A stretch of DNA of 64,000 nucleotides from contig NZ_JAAMRE010000024.1 of the NCBI RefSeq assembly GCF_013522705.1, positions 37,871 through 101,870 on the forward strand. Direction: 5' to 3'. Within the stretch, counting starts at the first letter, position 1. The number at the start of each line of letters is the position of its first letter. The notes under the pieces are model-generated. The model ran no database searches and had not been told where the DNA came from. It saw only the letters and a list, made by a program, of their open reading frames with translations. Source of the stretch: Pseudomonas lurida. GTDB lineage: Bacteria; Pseudomonadota; Gammaproteobacteria; Pseudomonadales; Pseudomonadaceae. Of this stretch, positions 1-8,264 are shown piece by piece. The position numbers and the translations under genes were made by a program.

Positions 1-1
1 C

Positions 2-706
2 GATGAATTCTTCGTCTCCGACATTACCGATGCCATGATTCTTGGCACCTTGATGGAAGAGCTGTTCAAGAACGGCGTAACCCTGGTCGCCACCTCGAAC
101 ATCGTGCCTGACGGTCTGTACAAGGATGGTCTGCAGCGCGCGCGCTTCCTGCCGGCAATCGCGCTGATCAAGCAGCACACTGAAATCGTCAATGTGGACA
201 GCGGCGTCGACTATCGCCTGCGTCACCTCGAGCAGGCGGAGCTGTACCATTTTCCGCTGAACGAAGCGGCTCACGAAAGTCTGCGCAAGAGCTTCCGTGC
301 CCTGACGCCGGAATGCACCCAGGCGGTGGAAAACGATAAGTTGGTGATCGAAAATCGCGAAATCATCGCCCTGCGCACCTGCGATGACGTGGCCTGGTTC
401 GAGTTCCGCCAACTCTGCGACGGCCCGCGCAGCCAGAACGACTACATCGAACTGGGCAAGATCTTCCACGCGGTGATCCTCAGCGGCGTGGAGCAGATGA
501 GCGTGACCACCGACGACATCGCGCGCCGGTTTATCAACATGGTCGACGAGTTCTACGACCGCAACGTCAAGCTGATCATCTCGGCGGAAGTGGAACTCAA
601 GGACCTCTACACCGGCGGTCGCTTGAACTTCGAATTCCAGCGCACCCTCAGCCGTTTGCTGGAGATGCAGTCCCACGAGTTCCTCTCGCGCGGGCACAAA
701 CCCTAA
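2..706 (+). CDS. zapE: Cell division protein ZapE (AFG1-like ATPase), 3' part
   Basis: C-terminal 234 residues of a ZapE/AFG1-family P-loop ATPase. The frame is open to the left edge, so the Walker A region lies outside the window. The visible part begins just after the Walker B region (DEFFVSDITDAM) and contains the family stretch TLVATSNIVPDGLYKDGLQR followed by RARFLPAI. ZapE is a cytoplasmic ATPase that acts at the constricting Z-ring late in division; that role is known for the family, not shown here. An internal ATG at 35 is not the true start because conserved family sequence precedes it. A perfect 12-bp hairpin lies just after the stop. Confidence 0.93.
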   Translation, partial: DEFFVSDITDAMILGTLMEELFKNGVTLVATSNIVPDGLYKDGLQRARFLPAIALIKQHTEIVNVDSGVDYRLRHLEQAELYHFPLNEAAHESLRKSFRALTPECTQAVENDKLVIENREIIALRTCDDVAWFEFRQLCDGPRSQNDYIELGKIFHAVILSGVEQMSVTTDDIARRFINMVDEFYDRNVKLIISAEVELKDLYTGGRLNFEFQRTLSRLLEMQSHEFLSRGHKP

Positions 707-708
707 GT

Positions 709-735
709 GTGAGAGGGGGCTTGGCCCCCTCTCAC
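709..735. terminator. Perfect 12-bp hairpin between convergent genes (REP-like)
   Basis: GTGAGAGGGGGC (709-720) pairs perfectly with GCCCCCTCTCAC (724-735) around a 3-nt loop. It lies between the stops of zapE and the GlxA-type regulator. There is no U-tract on either side, so it may be a solitary REP-type palindrome that stabilises transcript ends instead of an intrinsic terminator. Its sequence resembles the arm of the REPs seen elsewhere in the window. Confidence 0.5.
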
Positions 736-741
736 ATTGGC

Positions 742-1737
742 TTACGCAGCCTGCTGGAATTGCTGGCGGTATTGGTTCGGCGATAGCTCGGTGTGTTGGC
801 GAAACAACCGCGCAAAGAAACTCGCATCGTCGTAACCCACCTCATAGCTGATGGTCTTGATGCTCTTGCGACTGCCCGAGAGCAGGCCCTTGGCCGTTTC
901 GATGCGCAGGCGCTGCAGGTAATGCAGCGGCTTGTCCCCGGTGGCGGTCTGGAAGCGACGCATGAAGTTGCGGATGCTCATACCGTGTTCCCGGGCGACA
1001 TCTTCGAAGCGGAATTTGTCGGCGAAGTGCTCTTCCAGCCAGTGCTGGATCTGCAGGATGATCACATCCTGGTGCAGTTTCTGCCCGCCAAAGCCAATGC
1101 GGCCAGGTGAATAGCTGCGCTGCACTTCGTAGAGAATGTCGCGTGCCACGGCCTGGGCGATATTGGCGCCGCAGAAGCGTTCGATCAGATAAATATAGAG
1201 ATCGCAGGCCGAGGTGGTGCCGCCGGCGCAGTAGAGGTTGTCGGCGTCGGTGAGATGTTTGTCCTGATTGAGCTGGACCTTGGGGAAGCGTTCGCTGAAG
1301 GCGTTGAAGAAGCGCCAGTAGGTGGTCGCCTCCTTGCCATCGAGCAGGCCGGCTTCGGCGAGCCAGAACACCCCGGTGGCTTCGCCGCACAACACGGCAC
1401 CGCGTGCGTGTTGTTCGCGCAGCCAGGGCAACACTTGGGGGTAGCGGGCGCACAGGGCGTCGAAGTCATCCCAGAAGGCCGGTAGAACGATGATGTCGGC
1501 GTCTTCCAGGCCGCCATCCACCGGCATGATCACATCACTGAAGCTGCACACCGATTTTGCATCGGGGCTGACAAGACGCGTTTCGAACGCCGGGGTCAGA
1601 CCCAGGCCTTGCTGCTTGCCATAGCGCAGGCTGGCCAGGTGAAAGAAATCCTTGGCTTGCATGAGGGTGGACGCGAATACCCGATCAATGGCCAGAATGC
1701 TGACGCGCCGCAACGGCGTGGAGATTTGGTTAGACAT
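742..1737 (-). CDS. GlxA family transcriptional regulator (DJ-1/PfpI domain plus AraC HTH)
   Basis: 331 residues. Residues about 10-190 form a DJ-1/PfpI (GATase1-like) domain with the nucleophile-elbow-like stretch AVLCGEATGVFWLAEAGLLDG. Residues about 225-330 form an AraC-type double helix-turn-helix (FRFEDVAREHGMSIRNFMRRF, then TISYEVGYDDASFFARLFRQ). Such proteins are cytoplasmic DNA-binding activators, often of amine, betaine or amino-acid catabolism genes; the effector cannot be read from sequence. It is transcribed divergently from the acyl-CoA dehydrogenase gene, with 145 nt between starts, which makes that gene a plausible target (inference). Confidence 0.88.
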   Translation of the reverse strand: MSNQISTPLRRVSILAIDRVFASTLMQAKDFFHLASLRYGKQQGLGLTPAFETRLVSPDAKSVCSFSDVIMPVDGGLEDADIIVLPAFWDDFDALCARYPQVLPWLREQHARGAVLCGEATGVFWLAEAGLLDGKEATTYWRFFNAFSERFPKVQLNQDKHLTDADNLYCAGGTTSACDLYIYLIERFCGANIAQAVARDILYEVQRSYSPGRIGFGGQKLHQDVIILQIQHWLEEHFADKFRFEDVAREHGMSIRNFMRRFQTATGDKPLHYLQRLRIETAKGLLSGSRKSIKTISYEVGYDDASFFARLFRQHTELSPNQYRQQFQQAA

Positions 1738-1882
1738 AATTTCATTTATTCTTATAGGGGAAAGTGGTCACCAGACGGCTGGATCGTCTTATTTTTTGTC
1801 GCATGTGTCCAGTGTCCCGTGACGCTTGGGCGGCATAGGCTCTGTGGGTTCGTTCTTGTCCGACAATCCACACAGGTGCCCC

Positions 1883-3019
1883 ATGATCCCGAGAACCTTG
1901 TTCAGTCCAGACCACGAACTGTTTCGCGAGAGCGTGCGCACTTTTCTCGAAAAAGACGCCGTGCCTTTCCATGGCCAATGGGAAAAGCAGGGCTATATCG
2001 ACCGCAGCCTGTGGAGAAAGGCGGGGGAGGCGGGCTTGCTGTGCTCTCATCTGCCGCAAGCCTACGGCGGCCTCGACGCTGACTTTCTCTACAGCGCCGT
2101 GGTGATCGAGGAGATCGGCCGGCTGGGCCTGACCGGGATCGGGTTCTCCCTGCATTCGGACATTGTTGCGCCGTACATCCTGCATTACGGCAGTGAGGCG
2201 CTGAAGCATAAATACCTGCCCAAATTGATCAGCGGCGAGATGGTCACCGCCATTGCGATGACCGAACCCGGCGCCGGGTCCGACCTGCAAGGGGTCAAGA
2301 CCAGCGCCGTGCTTGATGGCGATGAGTATGTGATCAACGGCTCCAAGACGTTTATTACCAACGGCTATCTCGCCGACCTGGTGATCGTGGTGGCCAAGAC
2401 CGACCCCAAGGCCGGCGCCAAGGGCACCAGCCTGTTTCTGGTAGAGGCCGATACGCCGGGCTTCGCCAAGGGCAAGCGCCTGGAGAAGGTGGGCATGAAG
2501 GCCCAGGACACCTCGGAGCTGTTTTTCCAGGATCTGCGGGTGCCCAAGGAAAACCTGTTGGGCCAGGCCGGCATGGGCTTCGCCTACCTGATGCAGGAAT
2601 TGCCCCAGGAGCGCCTGACCGTGGCGATTGGCGCGTTGTCGTCCGCCGAGGCGGCGTTGGCGTGGACCCTGCAATACACCCGTGAGCGCAAGGCATTCGG
2701 CAAGGCGATCGCCGACTTCCAGAACACCCGTTTCAAACTGGCCGAGATGGCTACTGAGATTCAGGTCGGCCGTGTATTCGTCGACCAGTGCATGGCGTTA
2801 CACCTGGAAGGCAAGCTGGATGTGCCTACGGCGGCGATGGCCAAGTACTGGGCCACGGACCTGCAATGCAAGGTGCTCGACGAGTGCGTGCAGTTGCACG
2901 GCGGCTACGGGTTCATGTGGGAGTACCCGATTGCCCGCGCCTGGGCGGATGCGCGGGTGCAGCGGATTTATGCGGGGACCAACGAGATCATGAAGGAGAT
3001 TATTGCGCGGTCGCTTTGA
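1883..3019 (+). CDS. Acyl-CoA dehydrogenase
   Basis: 378-residue flavoprotein of the acyl-CoA dehydrogenase family, which performs FAD-dependent alpha,beta-oxidation of an acyl-CoA. Signatures seen: AMTEPGAGSDLQG (substrate/FAD loop), RERKAFGK, and QLHGGYGFMWEYP near the C-terminus. I start at the ATG at 1883 (MIPRTLFSPDHELFRE), preceded by AGGTG; upstream in-frame codons give no family sequence. The MCAD-type catalytic glutamate position in the YxGT motif is alanine (IYAGTNEIMKE). A Glu in the helix after QELPQERL (SSAEAAL) may serve instead, as in long-chain and isovaleryl types (inference). The exact chain-length specificity is unknown. Confidence 0.92.
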   Translation: MIPRTLFSPDHELFRESVRTFLEKDAVPFHGQWEKQGYIDRSLWRKAGEAGLLCSHLPQAYGGLDADFLYSAVVIEEIGRLGLTGIGFSLHSDIVAPYILHYGSEALKHKYLPKLISGEMVTAIAMTEPGAGSDLQGVKTSAVLDGDEYVINGSKTFITNGYLADLVIVVAKTDPKAGAKGTSLFLVEADTPGFAKGKRLEKVGMKAQDTSELFFQDLRVPKENLLGQAGMGFAYLMQELPQERLTVAIGALSSAEAALAWTLQYTRERKAFGKAIADFQNTRFKLAEMATEIQVGRVFVDQCMALHLEGKLDVPTAAMAKYWATDLQCKVLDECVQLHGGYGFMWEYPIARAWADARVQRIYAGTNEIMKEIIARSL

Positions 3020-3042
3020 TTTTTTGCTGGTCTTGAATGCGT

Positions 3043-3130
3043 CATCGGGGGCAAGCCCCCTCCCACATTGGAATGCATTCCAAGTGTGGGAGGGGCGGTG
3101 CGACGATTCGACTTGCCCCCGATAGCGGTC
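3043..3130. repeat. REP doublet with an interrupted right copy
   Basis: Left copy 3043-3071 is a full arm (CATCGGGGGCAAGCCCCC then TCCCACATTGG). The right, inverted copy begins CCAAGTGTGGGAGGGG (3080-3095) and ends CTTGCCCCCGATAGCGGTC (3112-3130), but 16 extra bases (3096-3111) separate the two halves. It lies between the 3' ends of the acyl-CoA dehydrogenase and aldo/keto reductase genes, the usual extragenic place for Pseudomonas REPs. Confidence 0.85.
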
Positions 3131-3140
3131 TACAGATCGA

Positions 3141-4181
3141 TCAAGGCGCCGGATTCGGATGATCCTTCTGAATCGCCTCAATCCCTTCCAGTACTTCCTT
3201 CGACAGCTTCAGATCTGCACTGGCGATGTTGCTGTCCAGTTGCTCCAGCGACGTTGCGCCAATAATGTTGCTGGTCACGAACGGTTGCTGGGTCACAAAT
3301 GCCAATGCCATCTGCGCCGGGTCCAGGCCATGCTCACGCGCCAGTGCCACATAACGGCTGCACGCCGCCTCCGACTGCGGGTTGAAGTAGCGGCTGAAAC
3401 GACTGTATTCGGTCAGGCGCGCCTTAGCCGGGCGAGCACCGTTTTCATATTTGCCGCTGAGCATGCCGAACGCCAGGGGCGAGTAGGCCAGCAGGCCGCA
3501 TTGTTCGCGAATCGCGACTTCCGCCAGGCCCACTTCAAAGCTGCGGTTGAGCAGGTTGTACGGGTTCTGGATCGACACCGCGCGCGTCCAGCCCCGGGCT
3601 TCGGCCAGGGCCAGGAATTTCATGGTGCCCCACGGGGTTTCATTGGACAGACCGATGTGACGGATCTTGCCGGCCTTGACCTGTTCGTCCAGCGCTTCGA
3701 GGGTTTCCTCAAGCGGCGTGAGGTCGTCTTCGTCCTTGTGCTTGTAGCTCAATTGGCCGAAGAAGTTGGTGCTGCGCTCCGGCCAGTGCAACTGGTACAG
3801 GTCGATCCAGTCGGTCTGCAGGCGTTTGAGGCTGGCGTCCAGTGCGTCGACGATGTGTTTGCGGTTATGGCGCAGGTGGCCGTCGCGGATGTAGTCGATG
3901 GTGTTGCCGGGGCCGGCGATCTTGCTGGCCAGGATCCAGTCGGCGCGGTCGCCACGGCTCTTGAAGTAACGACCGATGTAGCGTTCGGTGGTGGCATAGG
4001 TATCGGCCTTGGGAGGCACCGGGTACATTTCCGCGGTGTCGAGGAAGTTGATCCCCGCGGCCTTGGCTCGCTCAATCTGCGCGAAGGCCTCTGCCTCGCT
4101 GTTCTGCTCGCCCCAGGTCATGGTGCCCAAGGCTATCGCGCTCACGTTCAGATCCGTACGGCCCAGCTGTCGATAATCCAT
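3141..4181 (-). CDS. NADP(H)-dependent aldo/keto reductase, Tas-like
   Basis: 346 residues, the same length as E. coli Tas, to which the sequence runs parallel (LGTMTWGEQNSEAEA, TAEMYPVPPK, QNPYNLLNRSFEVGLAEV, HGLDPAQMALAFV). This is a cytoplasmic TIM-barrel reductase. The family catalytic tetrad is visible as D48, Y53, K87 and H132. I chose the start at MDYRQLGRTD (4181), since the 21 upstream in-frame residues are unlike the family. The physiological substrate is unknown; Tas was named from a tyrosine-auxotroph suppressor in E. coli. Confidence 0.92.
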   Translation of the reverse strand: MDYRQLGRTDLNVSAIALGTMTWGEQNSEAEAFAQIERAKAAGINFLDTAEMYPVPPKADTYATTERYIGRYFKSRGDRADWILASKIAGPGNTIDYIRDGHLRHNRKHIVDALDASLKRLQTDWIDLYQLHWPERSTNFFGQLSYKHKDEDDLTPLEETLEALDEQVKAGKIRHIGLSNETPWGTMKFLALAEARGWTRAVSIQNPYNLLNRSFEVGLAEVAIREQCGLLAYSPLAFGMLSGKYENGARPAKARLTEYSRFSRYFNPQSEAACSRYVALAREHGLDPAQMALAFVTQQPFVTSNIIGATSLEQLDSNIASADLKLSKEVLEGIEAIQKDHPNPAP

Positions 4182-4359
4182 CGGGTACTCCTGTCGGGGA
4201 AAACAATCATAAAAGCAGGTTGAATTTTTTTTCGCAATCTGCATAATTGCCCACCTCTTTCTGCAGTGGAAGTGATGCGCCGCCTGCCGAAGAATCTTGC
4301 CGTTGAACGGACGCGCTGACCCGAGCCCCCGATAGCGTCTGTATCCGGCTGCCTTTGAC

Positions 4360-4388
4360 TTGTCAAAGTACGCACTATTCAGTAAGAT
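4360..4388 (+). promoter_or_regulatory. Predicted sigma70 promoter of rplM-rpsI
   Basis: -35 TTGTCA (4360-4365), 17-nt spacer, -10 TAAGAT (4383-4388), ending 42 nt before the rplM start. The -35 lies within the palindrome TTTGACTTGTCAAA (4354-4367). Confidence 0.55.
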
Positions 4389-4430
4389 CCGCCGTCTAAT
4401 TTACAGGGCGGCCCCTGAGGCTATTAAAGA

Positions 4431-4859
4431 ATGACAACTTTTACTGCAAAACCGGAAACAGTTCAGCGCGACTGGTTTGTCGTCGACGCCGCTGGTCAGA
4501 CCCTGGGTCGTCTGGCCACTGAAGTCGCCAGCCGTCTGCGTGGCAAGCACAAGCCTGAGTACACCCCTCACGTTGACACCGGTGACTACATCGTGATCAT
4601 CAACGCTGAGCAGGTACGTGTTACCGGCAACAAAGCGCAAGACAAAATGTACTACCGTCACTCCGGTTTCCCAGGCGGTATCAAGTCTTCCAACTTTGAA
4701 GGCCTGATTTCCAAGAAGCCTGAAGCCCCGATCGAAATCGCGGTCAAAGGCATGCTGCCGAAGGGCCCACTGGGTCGCGATATGTTTCGCAAGCTGAAAG
4801 TCTATGCGGGCGCTGTCCACCCTCATGCTGCTCAGCAGCCCCAAGAACTGAAGTTTTAA
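4431..4859 (+). CDS. rplM: 50S ribosomal protein L13
   Basis: 142 residues, the normal length of bacterial L13, an early-assembly protein of the large subunit. Family stretches seen are RDWFVVDAAGQTLGRLATEVASRLRGK, YTPHVDTGDYIVIINA and MLPKGPLGRDMFRKLKVYAG. It is followed 14 nt later by rpsI, the standard two-gene L13-S9 operon. The codon use is strongly biased and typical of highly expressed genes. Confidence 0.98.
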   Translation: MTTFTAKPETVQRDWFVVDAAGQTLGRLATEVASRLRGKHKPEYTPHVDTGDYIVIINAEQVRVTGNKAQDKMYYRHSGFPGGIKSSNFEGLISKKPEAPIEIAVKGMLPKGPLGRDMFRKLKVYAGAVHPHAAQQPQELKF

Positions 4860-4873
4860 CGGAATAGTTCATT

Positions 4874-5266
4874 ATGTCGGCGACTCAAAATTACGGCACT
4901 GGCCGTCGCAAAACCGCAACCGCACGCGTTTTCCTGCGTCCGGGCACTGGTAACATCTCGATCAACAACCGCTCCCTGGACAACTTCTTCGGCCGCGAAA
5001 CTGCCCGCATGGTAGTTCGTCAGCCGCTGGAACTGACCGAGACCGTTGAAAAGTTCGACATCTACGTCACCGTTATCGGTGGCGGTGTAAGTGGTCAAGC
5101 TGGCGCAATCCGCCACGGTATCACTCGCGCTCTGATGCAGTACGACGAAACCCTGCGTGGCGCTCTGCGCAAAGCTGGCTTCGTGACTCGTGATGCCCGT
5201 GAAGTAGAACGTAAGAAAGTCGGTCTGCGTAAAGCGCGTAAGCGTCCGCAGTACTCGAAGCGTTAA
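4874..5266 (+). CDS. rpsI: 30S ribosomal protein S9
   Basis: 130 residues, full length. It has the S9 signature [15 protein letters not shown] and the basic C-terminal tail [17 protein letters not shown], whose terminal SKR reaches the P-site tRNA in known ribosome structures. It begins with the S9 opening [16 protein letters not shown]. Second gene of the rplM-rpsI operon, followed by a strong intrinsic terminator. Confidence 0.98.
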
Positions 5267-5286
5267 TTCGCTTTACGTTCCACAAG

Positions 5287-5321
5287 AACGCCCAGCCTCC
5301 TTACGGAGCTGGGCGTTTTTT
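5287..5321 (+). terminator. Intrinsic terminator of rplM-rpsI
   Basis: AACGCCCAG (5287-5295) pairs with CTGGGCGTT (5309-5317), and CTCC (5297-5300) with GGAG (5305-5308) around a TTAC loop, followed by a T-run. It starts 21 nt after the rpsI stop. Confidence 0.9.
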
Positions 5322-5359
5322 ATTGCCCGCGATTTGTGCATAAAAATCGCCGTGACAAC

Positions 5360-5386
5360 TTGCCACATCCGTAGACCCCCTATACT
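5360..5386 (+). promoter_or_regulatory. Possible promoter of petABC
   Basis: TTGCCA (5360-5365) and a good -10 TATACT (5381-5386), separated by only 15 nt. The -10 is convincing but the -35 is weak or badly spaced. It lies about 150 nt upstream of petA, in the only gap that could hold the operon promoter. Confidence 0.35.
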
Positions 5387-5532
5387 ACAAGGCCTGGAGC
5401 CGGAGCTCCGGGTAATTCCCTTGTCAGAGGTGGGGCTTTTCATTACCATTCGGCAAAATTTTTATAAGTTCAGATTTAATACTTAGTAGACGCCTGATTT
5501 AACAGGCCAAAAAGCTGATGGGAGAGGACTGA

Positions 5533-6126
5533 ATGAGCAATGACGGCGTGAATGCAGGCCGGCGTCGCTTCTTGGTAGCAGCCACATCCGTGGTGGGTGC
5601 TGCAGGAGCGGTGGGGGCTGCGGTCCCGTTCGTGGGGTCATGGTTTCCCAGTGCCAAGGCGAAAGCCGCAGGTGCACCGGTGAAAGTGAATGTCAGCAAG
5701 ATCGAGCCAGGCCAGCAGATGATTGCTGAATGGCGCGGCCAGCCGGTATTCATTGTTCGTCGTACCGAGGAAATCCTGGGAAATCTGAAAAAGATCGAAG
5801 GCCAGCTGTCTGACCCGAAATCCGAGAAATCCGACCAACCCGCCTACGCCAAAAACGAAGCCCGTTCGATCAAGCCAGAGATTCTGCTGCTGGTCGGACT
5901 GTGTACCCATTTGGGTTGCTCACCTACTTTCCGCCCGGAAGTAGCCCCTGTCGATCTGGGCAAGGACTGGGTCGGCGGGTATTTCTGCCCGTGCCACGGT
6001 TCTCACTATGACCTTGCCGGTCGTGTCTACAAGTCTCAGCCTGCTCCATTGAACCTGCCCGTGCCACCGCACACCTACGAAACTGACGACCTTATTGTCA
6101 TTGGCCTCGATAAGGAGAACGCGTGA
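5533..6126 (+). CDS. petA: Ubiquinol-cytochrome c reductase, Rieske iron-sulfur subunit
   Basis: 197 residues. Rieske 2Fe-2S subunit of the cytochrome bc1 complex, which passes electrons from ubiquinol to cytochrome c1 at the periplasmic face. The N-terminus carries a twin-arginine-type signal/anchor (GRRRFLVAATS, then an Ala/Gly-rich hydrophobic stretch). Cluster boxes are CTHLGC (C124, H126, C129) and CPCHGS (C152, C154, H155): ligands C124, H126, C152 and H155, with a disulfide between C129 and C154. A GGGAGAGG ribosome site lies just upstream. The stop overlaps the petB start by one base. Confidence 0.97.
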   Translation: MSNDGVNAGRRRFLVAATSVVGAAGAVGAAVPFVGSWFPSAKAKAAGAPVKVNVSKIEPGQQMIAEWRGQPVFIVRRTEEILGNLKKIEGQLSDPKSEKSDQPAYAKNEARSIKPEILLLVGLCTHLGCSPTFRPEVAPVDLGKDWVGGYFCPCHGSHYDLAGRVYKSQPAPLNLPVPPHTYETDDLIVIGLDKENA

Positions 6127-7337
6127 TGAGCAAGTTCATGGATTGGGTGGATGCGCGTTTCCCCGCCACTAAAATGTGGGAAGACCATCTCAGCAAATAC
6201 TACGCCCCAAAAAACTTCAATTTCTTCTACTTCTTCGGGTCCCTGGCACTGCTGGTGCTGGTCAACCAGATCGTCACCGGCGTGTGGTTGACGATGAGCT
6301 ATAACCCGTCGGCGGAAGAGGCGTTTGCCTCGGTCGAATACATCATGCGCGACGTCGAGTACGGCTCGATCCTGCGTCTGTTGCACTCCACCGGCGCTTC
6401 GGCGTTTTTCATCGTGGTCTACCTGCACATGTTCCGTGGCCTGCTCTACGGTTCCTACCAGAAGCCCCGCGAGCTGGTATGGGTCTTCGGCATGCTGATT
6501 TACCTGGCGCTGATGGCCGAAGCCTTCATGGGGTATCTGCTGCCGTGGGGCCAGATGTCGTACTGGGGCGCTCAGGTGATTATCTCGCTGTTTGGCGCGA
6601 TCCCCGTGATCGGCAACGACCTGACCCAGTGGATCCGCGGTGACTACCTGATCTCCGGCATCACCCTGAACCGCTTCTTCGCCTTGCACGTAGTGGCCCT
6701 GCCGATTGTGATCCTGGGCCTGGTGGTACTGCACATCCTGGCGCTGCACGAAGTGGGGTCCAACAACCCCGATGGCGTGGATATCAAGAAGCACAAGGAC
6801 GAGAACGGCATCCCGCTGGATGGCATTCCGTTCCACCCTTACTACACCGTCAAAGACATTGTCGGCGTGGTCGTGTTCCTGTTCGTATTCTGCTCGATCG
6901 TGTTCTTTTTCCCGGAGATGGGCGGTTATTTCCTGGAGAAGCCTAACTTCGAACAGGCGAACGCCTTCAAGACACCTGAGCATATCGCGCCTGTCTGGTA
7001 CTTCACGCCGTTCTACGCGATCCTGCGGGCGATCCCCGACAAACTCATGGGCGTAATCGCCATGGGTGCGGCCATCGCGGTGCTGTTCGTGCTGCCGTGG
7101 CTCGACCGAAGCCCGGTCAAGTCCATGCGCTACAAGGGTTGGCTGAGCAAGATCTGGCTGTGGGTGTTCTGTATCGCCTTCGTGATCCTGGGTGTCCTGG
7201 GTGTGCTGGCGCCAACGCCTGAACGGACGTTGCTGTCGCAGGTCTGCACCTTCCTGTACTTCGCCTACTTCATTCTGATGCCGTTCTATACCCGGCTCGA
7301 GAAGACCAAACCGGTTCCGGAAAGGGTGACTGGCTGA
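6126..7337 (+). CDS. petB: Ubiquinol-cytochrome c reductase, cytochrome b subunit
   Basis: 403 residues. Integral-membrane diheme cytochrome b of complex III, holding the quinol-oxidation and quinone-reduction sites. Multiple hydrophobic helices are present with the paired heme histidines (LHSTGASAFFIVVYLHMFRG and HVVALPIVILGLVVLHILALH), MGYLLPWGQMSYWGAQVI, and the quinol-site PEWYF-like motif, here PVWYFTPFYAILR. I use the ATG at 6126, which overlaps the petA stop. An in-frame GTG one codon upstream is possible. Confidence 0.97.
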   Translation: MSKFMDWVDARFPATKMWEDHLSKYYAPKNFNFFYFFGSLALLVLVNQIVTGVWLTMSYNPSAEEAFASVEYIMRDVEYGSILRLLHSTGASAFFIVVYLHMFRGLLYGSYQKPRELVWVFGMLIYLALMAEAFMGYLLPWGQMSYWGAQVIISLFGAIPVIGNDLTQWIRGDYLISGITLNRFFALHVVALPIVILGLVVLHILALHEVGSNNPDGVDIKKHKDENGIPLDGIPFHPYYTVKDIVGVVVFLFVFCSIVFFFPEMGGYFLEKPNFEQANAFKTPEHIAPVWYFTPFYAILRAIPDKLMGVIAMGAAIAVLFVLPWLDRSPVKSMRYKGWLSKIWLWVFCIAFVILGVLGVLAPTPERTLLSQVCTFLYFAYFILMPFYTRLEKTKPVPERVTG

Positions 7338-8119
7338 TGAAAAAATTATTCGTTGCATTAATGCTTGCGGCACTGCCGCTGCTGTCCTTCGCTGCCGAAC
7401 ATGGCGGCCCGGAACTGGAAAAGGTCGACATTGACGTGTCCGACAAAGCCGCCATGCAGGACGGTGCGCGGACGTTCGCCAACTACTGCATGGGCTGCCA
7501 CAGCGCCAAGTTCCAGCGCTATGAGCGAGTCGCCGATGACCTGGGCATCCCTCACGAGATGATGCTGGAGAAATTGGTGTTCACAGGGGCCAAGATCGGC
7601 GACCACATGAATATCGGGATGAAACCCGCCGATGCCAAGGCCTGGTTCGGCGCCGCACCGCCCGACCTGACACTGGTCGCTCGTGTGCGCGGTACCGATT
7701 GGCTCTACGGCTACCTCAAATCATTCTACGAAGATCCGACGCGCCCCTGGGGTGTGAACAACAAAGTCTTCCCGAACGTGGGCATGCCTAACGTTCTGGT
7801 CGGCCTGCAGGGTCGCCAAGTGGTAGGATGCAAGCAGGTTCAGGTCGTTGAGAACGGCAAGAAGCAATATGATCCGTTGACCGGAACGCCTCTGACCCAT
7901 GAGGCCTGCGATCAACTGACCATCGTGCCGAAGACCGGCGCGCTTAACGAGGAGCAGTTTGACGAGAAGGTCAAGAACCTCGTGACCTTCCTGGCTTACT
8001 CGGCCAACCCGGTTAAACTGCAGCATCAGCGCATCGGTACCTATGTATTGTTGTACCTGGCTTTCTTCTTTGTATTCGCCTATCTGCTCAAACGCGAATA
8101 CTGGAAGGATGTGCATTGA
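7337..8119 (+). CDS. petC: Ubiquinol-cytochrome c reductase, cytochrome c1 subunit
   Basis: 260 residues. Periplasmic membrane-anchored c-type cytochrome that takes electrons from the Rieske centre and hands them to soluble cytochromes c. A Sec signal peptide (KKLFVALMLAALPLLSFAA) is followed by the heme-binding motif CMGCH (C51, C54, H55) and a C-terminal anchor helix (YVLLYLAFFFVFAYLLKREYW). The ATG overlaps the petB stop by one base, giving translational coupling of petABC. A long inverted repeat follows before sspA. Confidence 0.97.
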   Translation: MKKLFVALMLAALPLLSFAAEHGGPELEKVDIDVSDKAAMQDGARTFANYCMGCHSAKFQRYERVADDLGIPHEMMLEKLVFTGAKIGDHMNIGMKPADAKAWFGAAPPDLTLVARVRGTDWLYGYLKSFYEDPTRPWGVNNKVFPNVGMPNVLVGLQGRQVVGCKQVQVVENGKKQYDPLTGTPLTHEACDQLTIVPKTGALNEEQFDEKVKNLVTFLAYSANPVKLQHQRIGTYVLLYLAFFFVFAYLLKREYWKDVH

Positions 8120-8148
8120 TCCAACCGTAAGCAATTGCTGTTAATCTT

Positions 8149-8225
8149 GCGCGCCCAGCGGCCTCTCTGAACCGTAGCGATCTGTCATCAGGTCCTGCAG
8201 AGAGGCTCTCTGGGCGCGCTCGTTT
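8149..8225 (+). terminator. Long inverted repeat between petC and sspA, probable terminator
   Basis: GCGCGCCCAG (8149-8158) pairs with CTGGGCGCGC (8210-8219), and GCCTCTCTG (8161-8169) with CAGAGAGGC (8198-8206), around a 28-nt loop. The closing stem is followed by TCGTTTTT. The 19 paired bases plus T-run suggest a partial terminator between the bc1 operon and sspAB. Confidence 0.6.
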
Positions 8226-8264
8226 TTGAGCTTTCGATAATTTCAACAAGCGAGGAGGACCGCC

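Noticed and set aside
3159..4223. 354-codon frame antisense to the Tas-like reductase
   Set aside because: Shadow frame of a conserved gene whose catalytic tetrad is intact on the other strand.
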